The notes under the pieces were generated by a model, which had not been told where the DNA came from, searched no databases, and was given only the letters and a program-made list of their open reading frames with translations. From the NCBI GenBank assembly GCA_002433465.1, contig DJIE01000175.1, forward strand, positions 1-13,266: a stretch of DNA of 13,266 bases. Direction: 5' to 3'. Shown piece after piece: positions 7,314 through 13,266 of this stretch. This DNA comes from Salinisphaera sp. UBA6602 (GTDB lineage: Bacteria; Pseudomonadota; Gammaproteobacteria; Nevskiales; Salinisphaeraceae). Position 1 is the first letter of the stretch; each line of letters opens with the position of its first letter. Both the position numbers and the translations under genes were made by a program.

Positions 7314-8441
7314 ATGACGCAGGCAGAAACAGCCGTGGATCCCGATGGTTTGTTGGAATATTCGGTGGTCTATACCGACCGCGCGCTCAATCATATGTCG
7401 GCGCGCTTCAAGCATGTGCTGACCGAGGTTTCGGGCGTGCTCAAGCAGGTCTACAACGCCCACTCGGCGGTGGTCGTGCCGGGTAGCGGCACCTTTGGCA
7501 TGGAAGCCGTGGCCCGCCAGTTCGCCGGCGATGCGCATTGCCTGGTCATCCGCAACGGCTGGTTCAGCTATCGCTGGACACAGATCATGGACATGGGCGA
7601 CATCCCGGCTTCGACCACCGTGCTGTGTGCACGGCGACAGCACGAAGGGGCCCAGGCACCGTTTGTGCCGGCACCTATCGCCGAGGTGGTAGAACGCATC
7701 GAGACAGAGCGTCCGGCGGTGGTGTTCGCACCCCATGTGGAGACGTCGGCCGGCATGCTGCTGCCCGACGACTATCTAAGCGCGGTGGCCGCGGCGGTAC
7801 ATGCCGTCGACGGTCTGTTCGTGCTCGACTGTATTGCATCGGGCACGCACTGGGTGGATATGCAGGCCTGCGGTATCGATGTGCTCATCAGCGCGCCGCA
7901 AAAAGGCTGGAGTGCCTCGCCGTGCTGCGCGATGGTGATGCTCAGCGAACGCGCGCGCCAGCGTATCGAGGCCACCACGAGCAGCAGCTATGCCTGCGAC
8001 CTGCGCAAGTGGCTGCAGATCATGGAAACCTACGAAGACGGGGGCCATGCCTATCATGCCACCATGCCCACCGACGGTTTGACCCGGCTGCTGGCGATGA
8101 TGGGCGAAACCCGTACGCTGGGTTTCGAGCACGCCCGTGAACGCCAGCTCGAGCTGGGCGGCAAGATACGCGAAGCACTCGAAGCCCGTGGTTTCGCCAG
8201 TGTGGCCGCACCCGGCTTCCAGGCTTCGGGTGTGGTGGTCAGCTATACGCAAGACGCAGATATCCAATCCGGCAAGCGCTTCGTCGAAGCCGGCGTACAA
8301 ATCGCTGCGGGCGTGCCGCTGATGTGCGGCGAGGGCGACGATTTCCGGTCGTTTCGTGTCGGCCTGTTCGGTCTGGACAAGCTCTACGACGTAAACGCCT
8401 GTGCCGGGCGTTTCGTGGCCGCGCTCGATCAGCTGGGCTGA
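7314..8441 (+). CDS. Class V PLP-dependent aminotransferase (alanine-glyoxylate / serine-pyruvate type)
   Basis: A 375-aa fold-type I PLP enzyme. Visible landmarks are the glycine-rich PGSGTFGMEA loop (about 56-65) that holds the PLP phosphate, HVETSAG (about 141-147), LDCIASG with the Asp (about 172) that contacts the PLP nitrogen, and SAPQKGWSASP with the Schiff-base Lys at about 197. The pattern is that of alanine-glyoxylate, serine-glyoxylate or phosphonate (PhnW-like) aminotransferases, which often make glycine from glyoxylate. The exact substrate cannot be set from sequence. ATG 7314 has AGGA 8 nt upstream. ATG 7305 is in frame, but the AGGA overlaps it, so the later start is preferred. 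The gene is single, divergent from acpH and convergent with the carbonic anhydrase. No phosphonate genes are next to it. Confidence 0.85.
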   Translation: MTQAETAVDPDGLLEYSVVYTDRALNHMSARFKHVLTEVSGVLKQVYNAHSAVVVPGSGTFGMEAVARQFAGDAHCLVIRNGWFSYRWTQIMDMGDIPASTTVLCARRQHEGAQAPFVPAPIAEVVERIETERPAVVFAPHVETSAGMLLPDDYLSAVAAAVHAVDGLFVLDCIASGTHWVDMQACGIDVLISAPQKGWSASPCCAMVMLSERARQRIEATTSSSYACDLRKWLQIMETYEDGGHAYHATMPTDGLTRLLAMMGETRTLGFEHARERQLELGGKIREALEARGFASVAAPGFQASGVVVSYTQDADIQSGKRFVEAGVQIAAGVPLMCGEGDDFRSFRVGLFGLDKLYDVNACAGRFVAALDQLG

Positions 8442-8488
8442 CGCGCCACCGCGGCGAAAGCCGCAAATGGGCATGAACGCGTGATCGA

Positions 8489-8519
8489 GGCCCCGGGCGT
8501 TTTACTATCGCCCGGGGCC
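8489..8519. terminator. GC-rich 11-bp hairpin between convergent genes
   Basis: GGCCCCGGGCG (8489-8499) pairs perfectly with CGCCCGGGGCC (8509-8519) across the loop TTTTACTAT. It lies between the stops of the aminotransferase (8441) and the carbonic anhydrase (8533), so it probably works as a bidirectional transcription barrier. Neither side has a clean T tract, so intrinsic termination is not assured. Confidence 0.6.
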
Positions 8520-8532
8520 GGGCGATACCGGG

Positions 8533-9159
8533 CTATCCGTCGACCACGTCGTCGAGGAACGTCACCTTGCCGGTTTCGATCGCGTATTCGGCGCCGACGA
8601 TCTTGAGCTGACCTTGTGTTAGCAGCTGCTCCAGGATGTCCGAACCGTGCCGCAGGCGTTTGACCGAGCGGGCAACGTTGGCGCGTACGGCCGCGTGGAT
8701 GAGCGCATGGCGATCTCCGGCGAGATCCCCCTTGAGCAGTTTTTCCACGGACGGGCGCACGCGATCCACGATCGAACGCAGGTTGCGCGACTGGTTTTCG
8801 TTCGGCTGCTGGAGTTCGTCGAGCGTGGCCGTGACCGCACCGCATTGCGTGTGCCCGAGCACAACGACCAGCGGGGTGCCGAACTGCGCGGCCGCGAATT
8901 CGATGCTACCAATCTGGGACGGCGCAACGACGTTACCCGCCACGCGAATCACGAACAGATCGCCCAGGCCCTGGTTGAACACGATTTCCGCAGGCACGCG
9001 TGCATCGGAACACCCCAGGATTATCGCGAGCGGTTTTTGTTCGGCAACCAGTTCAGCCGGGCGGGCATGCTTGCTCAAGGTTTCGGCAGTCTCGATGTTA
9101 TCGACGAACTGGCGGTTACCGAGCTTCAAACGTTCCAGTGCTTCATCAGCGGTAATCAT
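8533..9159 (-). CDS. Beta-class carbonic anhydrase
   Basis: A 208-aa zinc enzyme that interconverts CO2 and bicarbonate in the cytoplasm. It supplies bicarbonate for carboxylations and may aid pH control. The zinc-site residues are visible: Cys50, Asp52 and Arg54 in GCSDARVPAE, and His103 with Cys106 in GHTQCGAV. The region FVIRVAGNVV (69-78) and the C-terminal GAEYAIETGKVTFLD are typical of the bacterial beta class. ATG 9159 begins at the family N-terminus MITADEALERLKLGN and has AAAGGA about 12 nt upstream. An in-frame TTG at 9207 would add 16 residues unlike the family. It is convergent with the aminotransferase gene. Several named paralogues (can, cynT, icfA) exist and the sequence alone does not let me choose, so no symbol is given. 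Confidence 0.94.
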   Translation of the reverse strand: MITADEALERLKLGNRQFVDNIETAETLSKHARPAELVAEQKPLAIILGCSDARVPAEIVFNQGLGDLFVIRVAGNVVAPSQIGSIEFAAAQFGTPLVVVLGHTQCGAVTATLDELQQPNENQSRNLRSIVDRVRPSVEKLLKGDLAGDRHALIHAAVRANVARSVKRLRHGSDILEQLLTQGQLKIVGAEYAIETGKVTFLDDVVDG

Positions 9160-9447
9160 GGGTTCGCGTCGTCCTTTGTAGTCGATGGCGCGGGCTAGAG
9201 CTGCCAAAGTTACACGATGCGTAAGAGCGTGGCACGAATGTTATCAGTGCGCGAAGGCAACAACACCGACACAGCGCAGGATGCGCGATGCGCATACCTT
9301 CAATCGCCAGGGGTCACGGGCGCTACAACAGGCAGGTGTCGGAAAACGCGGGGTTTTCGCCGGGTCGCGCCGCGCGCCCTTTGATACTGCGGTGCGCATT
9401 GCGGATATGCTCCGGCTTGGGGGAGGCTCGGCGCCCGGCCTGGGTCA

Positions 9448-9476
9448 TCGACATAGCCTGGTTTTCGATTTATAAC
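9448..9476 (+). promoter_or_regulatory. Sigma70-type promoter for the diguanylate cyclase leader
   Basis: TCGACA (9448-9453, 5/6 match to TTGACA) and TATAAC (9471-9476, 5/6 match to TATAAT) are separated by exactly 17 bp. Transcription would start near 9483, leaving about 185 nt of leader before the cyclase ATG at 9668. Confidence 0.55.
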
Positions 9477-9536
9477 GAGAACGCTGAAGCGGTCCGGATG
9501 CGTCGTAAAAAAATCAGTGCGAGGGATAAGGTGCGG

Positions 9537-9606
9537 CGTCTTGCGTAAAGCCTGGCAGGCGCGGCGCGGGCGATCCCTCCACGACAAGACATGAGAGACG
9601 GGGTCT
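9537..9606 (+). other. Possible structured 5' leader RNA before the GGDEF gene
   Basis: Within the predicted leader, GTCTTG (9538-9543) can pair with CAAGAC (9585-9590). This encloses small hairpins such as GGG-CGAT-CCC and a GCC/GGC stem. A further small hairpin, AGAC-GGG-GTCT, spans 9596-9606. Together they could form a multi-branched fold. I do not recognise a known riboswitch with confidence. Confidence 0.25.
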
Positions 9607-9667
9607 AAATGGGGGTGGTTTTCGCGGTTGCGGCGTGCGGGTACATTCGGCTGCCGCAGCACCGCCA

Positions 9668-10699
9668 ATGAAAAACCTTTTTCTCAAACGCGATCGGCCC
9701 GCAGAGGTACGCCCCTACCAGCGCACCGTATTCACCGCGCTGCTGTGGTTTACCTGCTCGGCCGTGCTCGGCTATGCCGGCCTTCATTTCTACCTCGGCT
9801 ACCGCTGGCTTGCGGTGGCCGAACTGTGCCTGGTCGCGTACGCCGCGCTCCTGCTTTATGTGGTGCATGAAACAGAGCGGGCACCCGTCACCAACGTTCT
9901 GTTCGTGGTCCCGTTCTTTATCGTCATGATGCTGTCGTTATGGACAGGGGCAACCGGCGTTACCGTGTTCATATGGGTCTTTCTCGTGCCTTTGCTGTCG
10001 CATCTTCTGTTGGGACGATGGCAGGGGTTGTGGGTAGCACTACTGTTCATAGGCTGTGCGGGCGCGATCTTTGTGTACAAGCACGGTATCTGGGGCGGCT
10101 GGATCGGGTATCTGAGTGTCGTCAACGTGGTGCTTTGCACGGGCTCCATTCTCGGCTTTTCGTATATCTACGAAGCCAGCCGGGAAAAGACCGAGCACGA
10201 ACTGCGTGCGCTCGCGCTTGCCGACCCGCTGACGGGGCTCGCCAACCGGTCGCGTTTTCGCGAAGTCTTCGCGCGCGAACGCCAGCGCTATCTGCGCCAG
10301 AAAATTCCGCTCGCGATGCTGGTCGTCGATCTCGATCATTTCAAACGCGTGAACGACGACTATGGTCACGATGCCGGCGACATGGCGCTGTGCTTCGTTG
10401 CTGAACTGCTGGCCTCGCGCATTCGCCAGACCGACGTCGCCGGCCGGCTGGGCGGCGAGGAGTTCGGGATTCTCTTGTCCGATGTGGATCTGGAACATGC
10501 GCGCCGGATCGCCGTCGACCTGCGCGATCTCGTTCGCGACCGGCCGTTCCGCTACCGCGGTAAGGATATTCCGATGTCGGTAAGCATCGGTATCGCCGAA
10601 CTGGGGCGCGACGGCATGGATTTCAGAACGCTTTTCTCCAAAGCCGATCGTCGTCTGTACCAGGCCAAGGCCGAAGGGCGTAATCGCGTTGTCGGTTGA
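9668..10699 (+). CDS. Membrane-bound diguanylate cyclase (GGDEF)
   Basis: A 343-aa protein predicted to make cyclic di-GMP from two GTP at the inner membrane. Residues 20-167 form about six hydrophobic segments (roughly 21-41, 47-66, 77-93, 97-115, 119-136, 146-167), with no recognisable extracellular sensor domain. A short linker helix (SREKTEHELRALAL) leads to the GGDEF domain: DPLTGLANR (186-194), VVDLDHFKRVND (219-230, with the metal-binding Asp), and the active-site GGEEF (262-266). RQTD at 253-256 stands five residues before GGEEF, so the product-inhibition I-site RxxD is intact. The enzyme therefore looks catalytically competent and feedback-controlled. There is no EAL domain. ATG 9668 is chosen because MKNLFLKRD leads directly into the membrane part. 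A GTG at 9635 is possible, and neither has a strong ribosome-binding site. Confidence 0.93.
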   Translation: MKNLFLKRDRPAEVRPYQRTVFTALLWFTCSAVLGYAGLHFYLGYRWLAVAELCLVAYAALLLYVVHETERAPVTNVLFVVPFFIVMMLSLWTGATGVTVFIWVFLVPLLSHLLLGRWQGLWVALLFIGCAGAIFVYKHGIWGGWIGYLSVVNVVLCTGSILGFSYIYEASREKTEHELRALALADPLTGLANRSRFREVFARERQRYLRQKIPLAMLVVDLDHFKRVNDDYGHDAGDMALCFVAELLASRIRQTDVAGRLGGEEFGILLSDVDLEHARRIAVDLRDLVRDRPFRYRGKDIPMSVSIGIAELGRDGMDFRTLFSKADRRLYQAKAEGRNRVVG

Positions 10700-11060
10700 T
10701 GTCGATACTTCGCACGGCCCCCATGACGCTTCGGCCTGTTCGTAACCGTCCGGCTGATAACAGGCATACGTGAAACCAGGCACGCCGCGTCCAACGCCTG
10801 CGAAGTCATGGAAAATGAAAGACGGGCAGCTGCCTAAGAAGATACGTGCCGACGGCTACGACGCCCTGACCCTTTAACGACGAGATGAGGCCTGCCGGGG
10901 TTTTCCAGTCGATGCCCGGCGCTGGTCGTGCCTGGCCCGGCGCCGTCACGGACACCAGACAGGCCAGGGTCGTGCGTACGGATGGATATATCCTGTATGG
11001 CGCATCGTCACTCGGTACAGAGCGCGGCGCGATGCCTTGCGCGGTGGCGTTCGGGGAGTG
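10700..11060. other. Gene-poor region between the cyclase and the riboswitch
   Basis: About 360 bp with no gene I can support. The longest frame (minus, 10806-11153, 115 codons) would start inside the riboswitch leader and shows no complete domain. A stretch around 10841-10916 on the minus strand (PGIDWKTPAGLISSLKGQGV) has a protein-like feel and may be a relic. No clear terminator follows the cyclase stop. Confidence 0.5.
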
Positions 11061-11088
11061 TTGGCATGGGGATTGCTCGTGGTATCTT
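11061..11088 (+). promoter_or_regulatory. Candidate sigma70 promoter for the riboswitch-dadA transcript
   Basis: TTGGCA (11061-11066, 5/6 to TTGACA), a 16-bp spacer, then TATCTT (11083-11088, 4/6 to TATAAT). The start would be near 11095, about 80 nt before the first aptamer. The -35 box is also half of a TTGGCA/TGCCAA inverted repeat. Confidence 0.45.
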
Positions 11089-11174
11089 GCCAAGTAAGCA
11101 CGCCCGATCTTGAACATCGTCGCGGGCGACGTCATGTCCAGGCCAAAAGCCAACCGACAGGTCTAGAACATCAA

Positions 11175-11364
11175 CGCGATAGCGGGAGAGATCGGCGCAC
11201 GGCGCCGGCGCCGAAGGAGCAACCGCCCCGGAAACTCTCAGGCACCAAGGACCGTTATCGCGGCCATATCCGAAGAGTCGCGCGGCCGCTGGGCCGGCGT
11301 GCACCGAAGGAGCAAGCACACGGTGACAATGCCGTGGGTGAATCTCTCAGGTCCAAGTGACGGA
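11175..11364 (+). ncRNA. Tandem glycine riboswitch (two aptamers)
   Basis: Two consecutive glycine aptamers are visible. Aptamer 1 (11175-11262) is closed by a ten-pair P1, GCGATAGCGG (11176-11185) with CCGTTATCGC (11252-11261), containing one G-U pair. P2 is GAGAG/CTCTC, and the conserved loop CCGAAGGAGCAA (11211-11222) sits between GGCG and CGCC. CTCTCAGGCACCAAGGACCG ends it. Aptamer 2 (11269-11364) has P1 TCCG/CGGA, P2 AGAG/CTCT, the same CCGAAGGAGCAA (11304-11315) between GTGC and GCAC, a CACGG/CCGTG hairpin and CTCTCAGGTCCAAGTGACGG. The linker is only about 7 nt. Tandem glycine riboswitches (the gcvT element) bind glycine and usually activate glycine catabolism or transport genes. This one lies 59 nt before the ATG of the DadA-family gene on the same strand, so that gene is its client. 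Confidence 0.95.
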
Positions 11365-11374
11365 AGGGGCGGCA

Positions 11375-11390
11375 CCTGCACGAGTGCAGG
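11375..11390 (+). promoter_or_regulatory. Small hairpin between riboswitch and dadA-like gene
   Basis: CCTGCA (11375-11380), a CGAG loop and TGCAGG (11385-11390) form a perfect 6-bp stem. No T tract follows, so it is not a standard intrinsic terminator. It may be part of the expression platform, acting as a spacer that brings the second aptamer near the ribosome-binding site. Confidence 0.4.
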
Positions 11391-11410
11391 GCATCCACGC
11401 ACGACACCAC

Positions 11411-11420
11411 CGGATAAAGG
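11411..11420 (+). promoter_or_regulatory. Ribosome-binding region of the dadA-like gene, possible switch target
   Basis: CGGATAAAGG lies just before ATG 11424. GGA is 9 nt, and AAAGG 3 nt, from the start codon. CGGATA (11411-11416) is fully complementary to TATCCG (11267-11272), the 5' strand of aptamer 2 P1. This region could therefore be hidden when glycine is absent and freed when P1 forms. Confidence 0.4.
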
Positions 11421-11423
11421 CAT

Positions 11424-12686
11424 ATGAACCATATAGCAATCATCGGCGGCGGAATCACCGGGGTCACCACGGCCTACGCTCTGGTCCGCCGCGGCTATAC
11501 CGTGACCCTTTTCGACCGCAATCGCTATGCGGCGATGGAAACCTCGTTCGCCAACGGCGGCCAGCTGTCGGCCTCGAACGCCGAGGTCTGGAATCACTGG
11601 CCAATGGTCTTCAAGGGCATGAAATGGATGTTTCGCAGCGACGCACCCTTGTTGGTCAACCCGAAACCTTCCTGGCACAAGCTCTCATGGTTTCTGGAAT
11701 TCATTGGCGCCATTCCACAGTACGGGCGCAATACCACCGAAACCGCACGAATGGCGATCGAGGCGCGTGAGTTTCTATTCTCCTGGGCGGAGCGTGAAAA
11801 CATCGATTTCGACGTCAAGCGAAAAGGCATCCTGCATATCTATCGTAATCGGGCCGGCTATCGGCACGCCGAGAAAGTCTCGAAGCTGCTGGCGGCAGGC
11901 GGGCTCGAGCGGCAGCCGGTCACACCCGACGAGATGCGTGCAATCGAGCCCGCGCTGGCCGGCGAGTATTACGGCGGCTTCTTCACGGAAAGCGATTCCA
12001 GCGGCGATATTCACAAGTTCACCCAGGGGCTGGCCCGGGCCGCGCAGGCGCAGGGCGTGCAGTTTCGTTACAACAACACCGTAGAAAGCCTCAAGACCGA
12101 CGGTCGCAGGGTGACGATAGCGGCCTGTGACAACGACACGCCCGAAGACCGGGTGACGCTCGATTTCGACGGGGTGGTGGTCTGTGCCGGCACCGGCAGC
12201 CGCGAGATCGCCTCGCAGCTGGGCGACCGGGTCAACGTTTATCCGGTGAAGGGTTATTCGATTACCGTGAATCTGGAAGACGAGGCATCGAAACAGGGCG
12301 CGCCCGAGGTGAGCCTGCTCGATGACGAAACCAAGCTCGTTTGTGCGCGTCTGGGCGACGACCGCTTTCGTGTGGCCGGCACCGCCGAGTTCAACGGATT
12401 CAACCGCGATATTCGCGCCGACCGTATTGCGCCACTGGTCGAGTGGGTGAAACAGTGCTTTCCCGACGTCAAGACCCGTCAGGTGGTGCCCTGGGCCGGG
12501 CTACGCCCGATGATGCCGAACATGATGCCGCGGGTCGGGGCCGGGCGCGCACCGAACGTGTTCTACAACACCGGGCACGGCCACCTGGGCTGGACGCTGT
12601 CAGCGCTCACCGCCGATTCGATTGCGGCGATCGTCGATGACGCGGCAACCGAAAAACAGGGACCGACGACGGTGAATAACGGGTAG
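11424..12686 (+). CDS. dadA: FAD-dependent D-amino-acid dehydrogenase family (DadA-like) oxidoreductase
   Basis: A 420-aa flavoprotein of the DAO/DadA superfamily, the usual length of DadA. These enzymes deaminate amino acids oxidatively and pass electrons to the respiratory chain on the inner face of the membrane. The N-terminal IAIIGGGITGVTTAYAL (4-20) is the dinucleotide-binding GxGxxG fold for FAD, followed by VTLFDRN. SFANGGQLSASNAE (about 41-54) is a typical DadA block. The middle contains GVVVCAGTGSREIA and YPVKGYSI. The C-terminal block GLRPMMPNMMPRVGAG and FYNTGHGHLGWTLSAL closes the FAD site. It is the only gene visible under the tandem glycine riboswitch, so glycine, or an amino acid converted to or from it, is the likely physiological signal. 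Glycine oxidase (ThiO-like) or sarcosine-type activity is an alternative. The dadA symbol denotes family similarity; no dadX racemase is visible. Confidence 0.85.
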   Translation: MNHIAIIGGGITGVTTAYALVRRGYTVTLFDRNRYAAMETSFANGGQLSASNAEVWNHWPMVFKGMKWMFRSDAPLLVNPKPSWHKLSWFLEFIGAIPQYGRNTTETARMAIEAREFLFSWAERENIDFDVKRKGILHIYRNRAGYRHAEKVSKLLAAGGLERQPVTPDEMRAIEPALAGEYYGGFFTESDSSGDIHKFTQGLARAAQAQGVQFRYNNTVESLKTDGRRVTIAACDNDTPEDRVTLDFDGVVVCAGTGSREIASQLGDRVNVYPVKGYSITVNLEDEASKQGAPEVSLLDDETKLVCARLGDDRFRVAGTAEFNGFNRDIRADRIAPLVEWVKQCFPDVKTRQVVPWAGLRPMMPNMMPRVGAGRAPNVFYNTGHGHLGWTLSALTADSIAAIVDDAATEKQGPTTVNNG

Positions 12687-12697
12687 AATAGTTGCCC

Positions 12698-12720
12698 GCG
12701 CCGTTCTGGCGCAGTGTTTC
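12698..12720 (+). terminator. Possible weak terminator after the dadA-like gene
   Basis: GCGCC (12698-12702), loop GTTCT, and GGCGC (12708-12712) are followed by the T-rich AGTGTTTCTTC. The stem is only 5 bp and the T run is interrupted, so termination may be partial. TAGAAT (12684-12689), overlapping the dadA stop, could be a -10 box for the helicase gene, but no fitting -35 box was seen. Confidence 0.4.
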
Positions 12721-12722
12721 TT

Positions 12723-12742
12723 CGGGCGCGCGTCCGCGCCCG
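12723..12742 (+). promoter_or_regulatory. Stable hairpin in the leader of the DeaD-like gene
   Basis: CGGGCGCG (12723-12730) pairs perfectly with CGCGCCCG (12735-12742) around a CGTC loop, giving an 8-bp GC-only stem that ends 16 nt before the ATG at 12759. It is close enough to affect ribosome loading, and cold-responsive control would suit a DeaD helicase. This is inference only. Confidence 0.4.
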
Positions 12743-12758
12743 TGCCTTCAGGCTATGC

Positions 12759-13266
12759 ATGTCCGTCCCTACCGAAAATGAATCCCCGCAGATCGCCTTC
12801 AGCGATCTGGCTTTATCCGATGCCGTGATGGCAGCGCTGGCCGATGTCGGCTACGAAACGCCGTCGCCGATCCAGGCCGCGACCATTCCGCCCTTGCTCG
12901 AAGGCAAGGACGTGCTGGGCCAGGCCCAGACGGGTACCGGCAAGACCGCGGCCTTTGCGCTGCCCATTCTTTCCGGCCTGCCGGAACGTGGCAAAGGTGG
13001 CAAGGGACCACAGGCGCTGGTGCTTACACCCACGCGCGAACTCACGATCCAGGTCGCGGAAGCGTTTCAGCGTTATGCCGCGCATATGCCGGGCTTTCAC
13101 GTGTTGCCTATCTACGGCGGACAGGGCTATGGCCCGCAGCTTGCAGCGCTCAAGCGCGGCGTGAACGTGGTCGTGGGCACGCCGGGCCGGGTGATGGATC
13201 ATCTCAAGCGCGGCACGCTCAAGCTCGACGGGCTCGACTGGATGGTGCTCGACGAAGCCGACGAGA
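12759..13266 (+). CDS. deaD: DEAD-box RNA helicase DeaD/CsdA (N-terminal part)
   Basis: The first 169 codons are present; the gene continues past the right edge. DEAD-box helicases of this type unwind short RNA duplexes in ribosome assembly, mRNA decay and cold adaptation. Motifs in order are the Q-motif region [16 protein letters not shown] followed by [13 protein letters not shown] (about 32-44), Walker A AQTGTGKT (about 56-63), [12 protein letters not shown] (motif Ia), the GG motif [24 protein letters not shown] (motif Ib) and VLDEADE (motif II), which ends the window. The stretch [20 protein letters not shown] followed by [18 protein letters not shown] resembles E. coli DeaD more than RhlB, RhlE or SrmB. 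The C-terminal RNA-binding domain that would confirm this lies outside. ATG 12759 is used; an ATG at 12755 is out of frame and soon stops. Confidence 0.88.
   Translation, partial: MSVPTENESPQIAFSDLALSDAVMAALADVGYETPSPIQAATIPPLLEGKDVLGQAQTGTGKTAAFALPILSGLPERGKGGKGPQALVLTPTRELTIQVAEAFQRYAAHMPGFHVLPIYGGQGYGPQLAALKRGVNVVVGTPGRVMDHLKRGTLKLDGLDWMVLDEADE

Larger units (their letters stand above)
9160..9667. other. Long intergenic region between divergent genes
   Basis: About 500 bp between the divergently oriented carbonic anhydrase and diguanylate cyclase genes. I found no convincing gene in it. An 86-codon frame (9288-9548) and a 96-codon frame (9185-9475) have no recognisable protein features and no ribosome-binding site. 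The region holds the plus-strand promoter at 9448-9476 and the leader described separately. No clear minus-strand promoter for the carbonic anhydrase was seen. Confidence 0.6.

Noticed and set aside
9288..9548. An 86-codon plus-strand frame in the intergenic region
   Set aside because: It has no ribosome-binding site or recognisable domain, and it runs through the predicted promoter at 9448-9476.
9510..9575. c-di-GMP-I (GEMM) riboswitch before the GGDEF gene
   Set aside because: Short matches such as GCGTAAAGCC exist, but I could not lay out the P1b hairpin with its GAAA loop or the rest of the conserved core. It needs a covariance-model search before being called.
10815..10877. A 20-codon frame starting MKDGQLPKKI
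   Set aside because: It is too short to judge, with no clear ribosome-binding site and no known leader peptide or toxin pattern.
10806..11153. A 115-codon minus-strand frame as an intact gene
   Set aside because: Its start lies inside the riboswitch leader, it has no ribosome-binding site, and only a short part looks protein-like. Kept only as a possible relic.

Overview
The window reads as chromosomal DNA from a high-GC gammaproteobacterium. The mix of full-length HrpA, a DeaD-type helicase, AcpH and a DadA-family flavoprotein fits that class. The gene style and an IalB-like protein outside the Alphaproteobacteria make me think of Salinisphaera or a relative, but that is an impression and not a search result. 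No tRNA, rRNA, CRISPR array, insertion sequence or prophage gene was seen.

Left part (1-5241). A minus-strand pair encodes a hotdog acyl-CoA thioesterase and, by an ATGA overlap, the N-terminus of an AmiD-like cell-wall amidase lipoprotein that runs off the left edge. Divergent from it is a complete hrpA (1306 codons, TTG start). hrpA converges, with only 5 bp between stop codons, on a DUF218/YdcF-like membrane-anchored protein. That protein appears to start at a rare ATC codon behind a perfect Shine-Dalgarno sequence.

Middle (5242-9159). A secreted IalB-family protein follows a 22-bp palindrome. Next are an unrecognised 200-aa soluble protein, an AcpH-type acyl-carrier-protein phosphodiesterase (minus), a class V PLP aminotransferase of the alanine-glyoxylate/serine-pyruvate type (plus), and a beta-carbonic anhydrase (minus). 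A strong 11-bp-stem hairpin sits between the last two, which converge.

Right part (9160-13266). A roughly 500-bp gene-free stretch carries a good sigma70 promoter and an apparently structured leader ahead of a six-TM GGDEF diguanylate cyclase. About 480 bp without a convincing gene follows. Then comes the main regulatory feature, a complete tandem (two-aptamer) glycine riboswitch (about 11175-11364) in front of a DadA-family FAD-dependent D-amino-acid dehydrogenase. The window ends in the first 169 codons of a DeaD/CsdA-type DEAD-box RNA helicase.

Most genes are monocistronic housekeeping functions (RNA remodelling, cell envelope, CoA and ACP turnover, CO2 hydration). The most interesting part is the glycine riboswitch attached to an amino-acid oxidase-like flavoenzyme rather than to a visible glycine-cleavage operon. 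It suggests that this DadA homologue handles glycine. A short complementarity between the second aptamer's P1 strand and the dadA ribosome-binding region suggests a translational ON switch.
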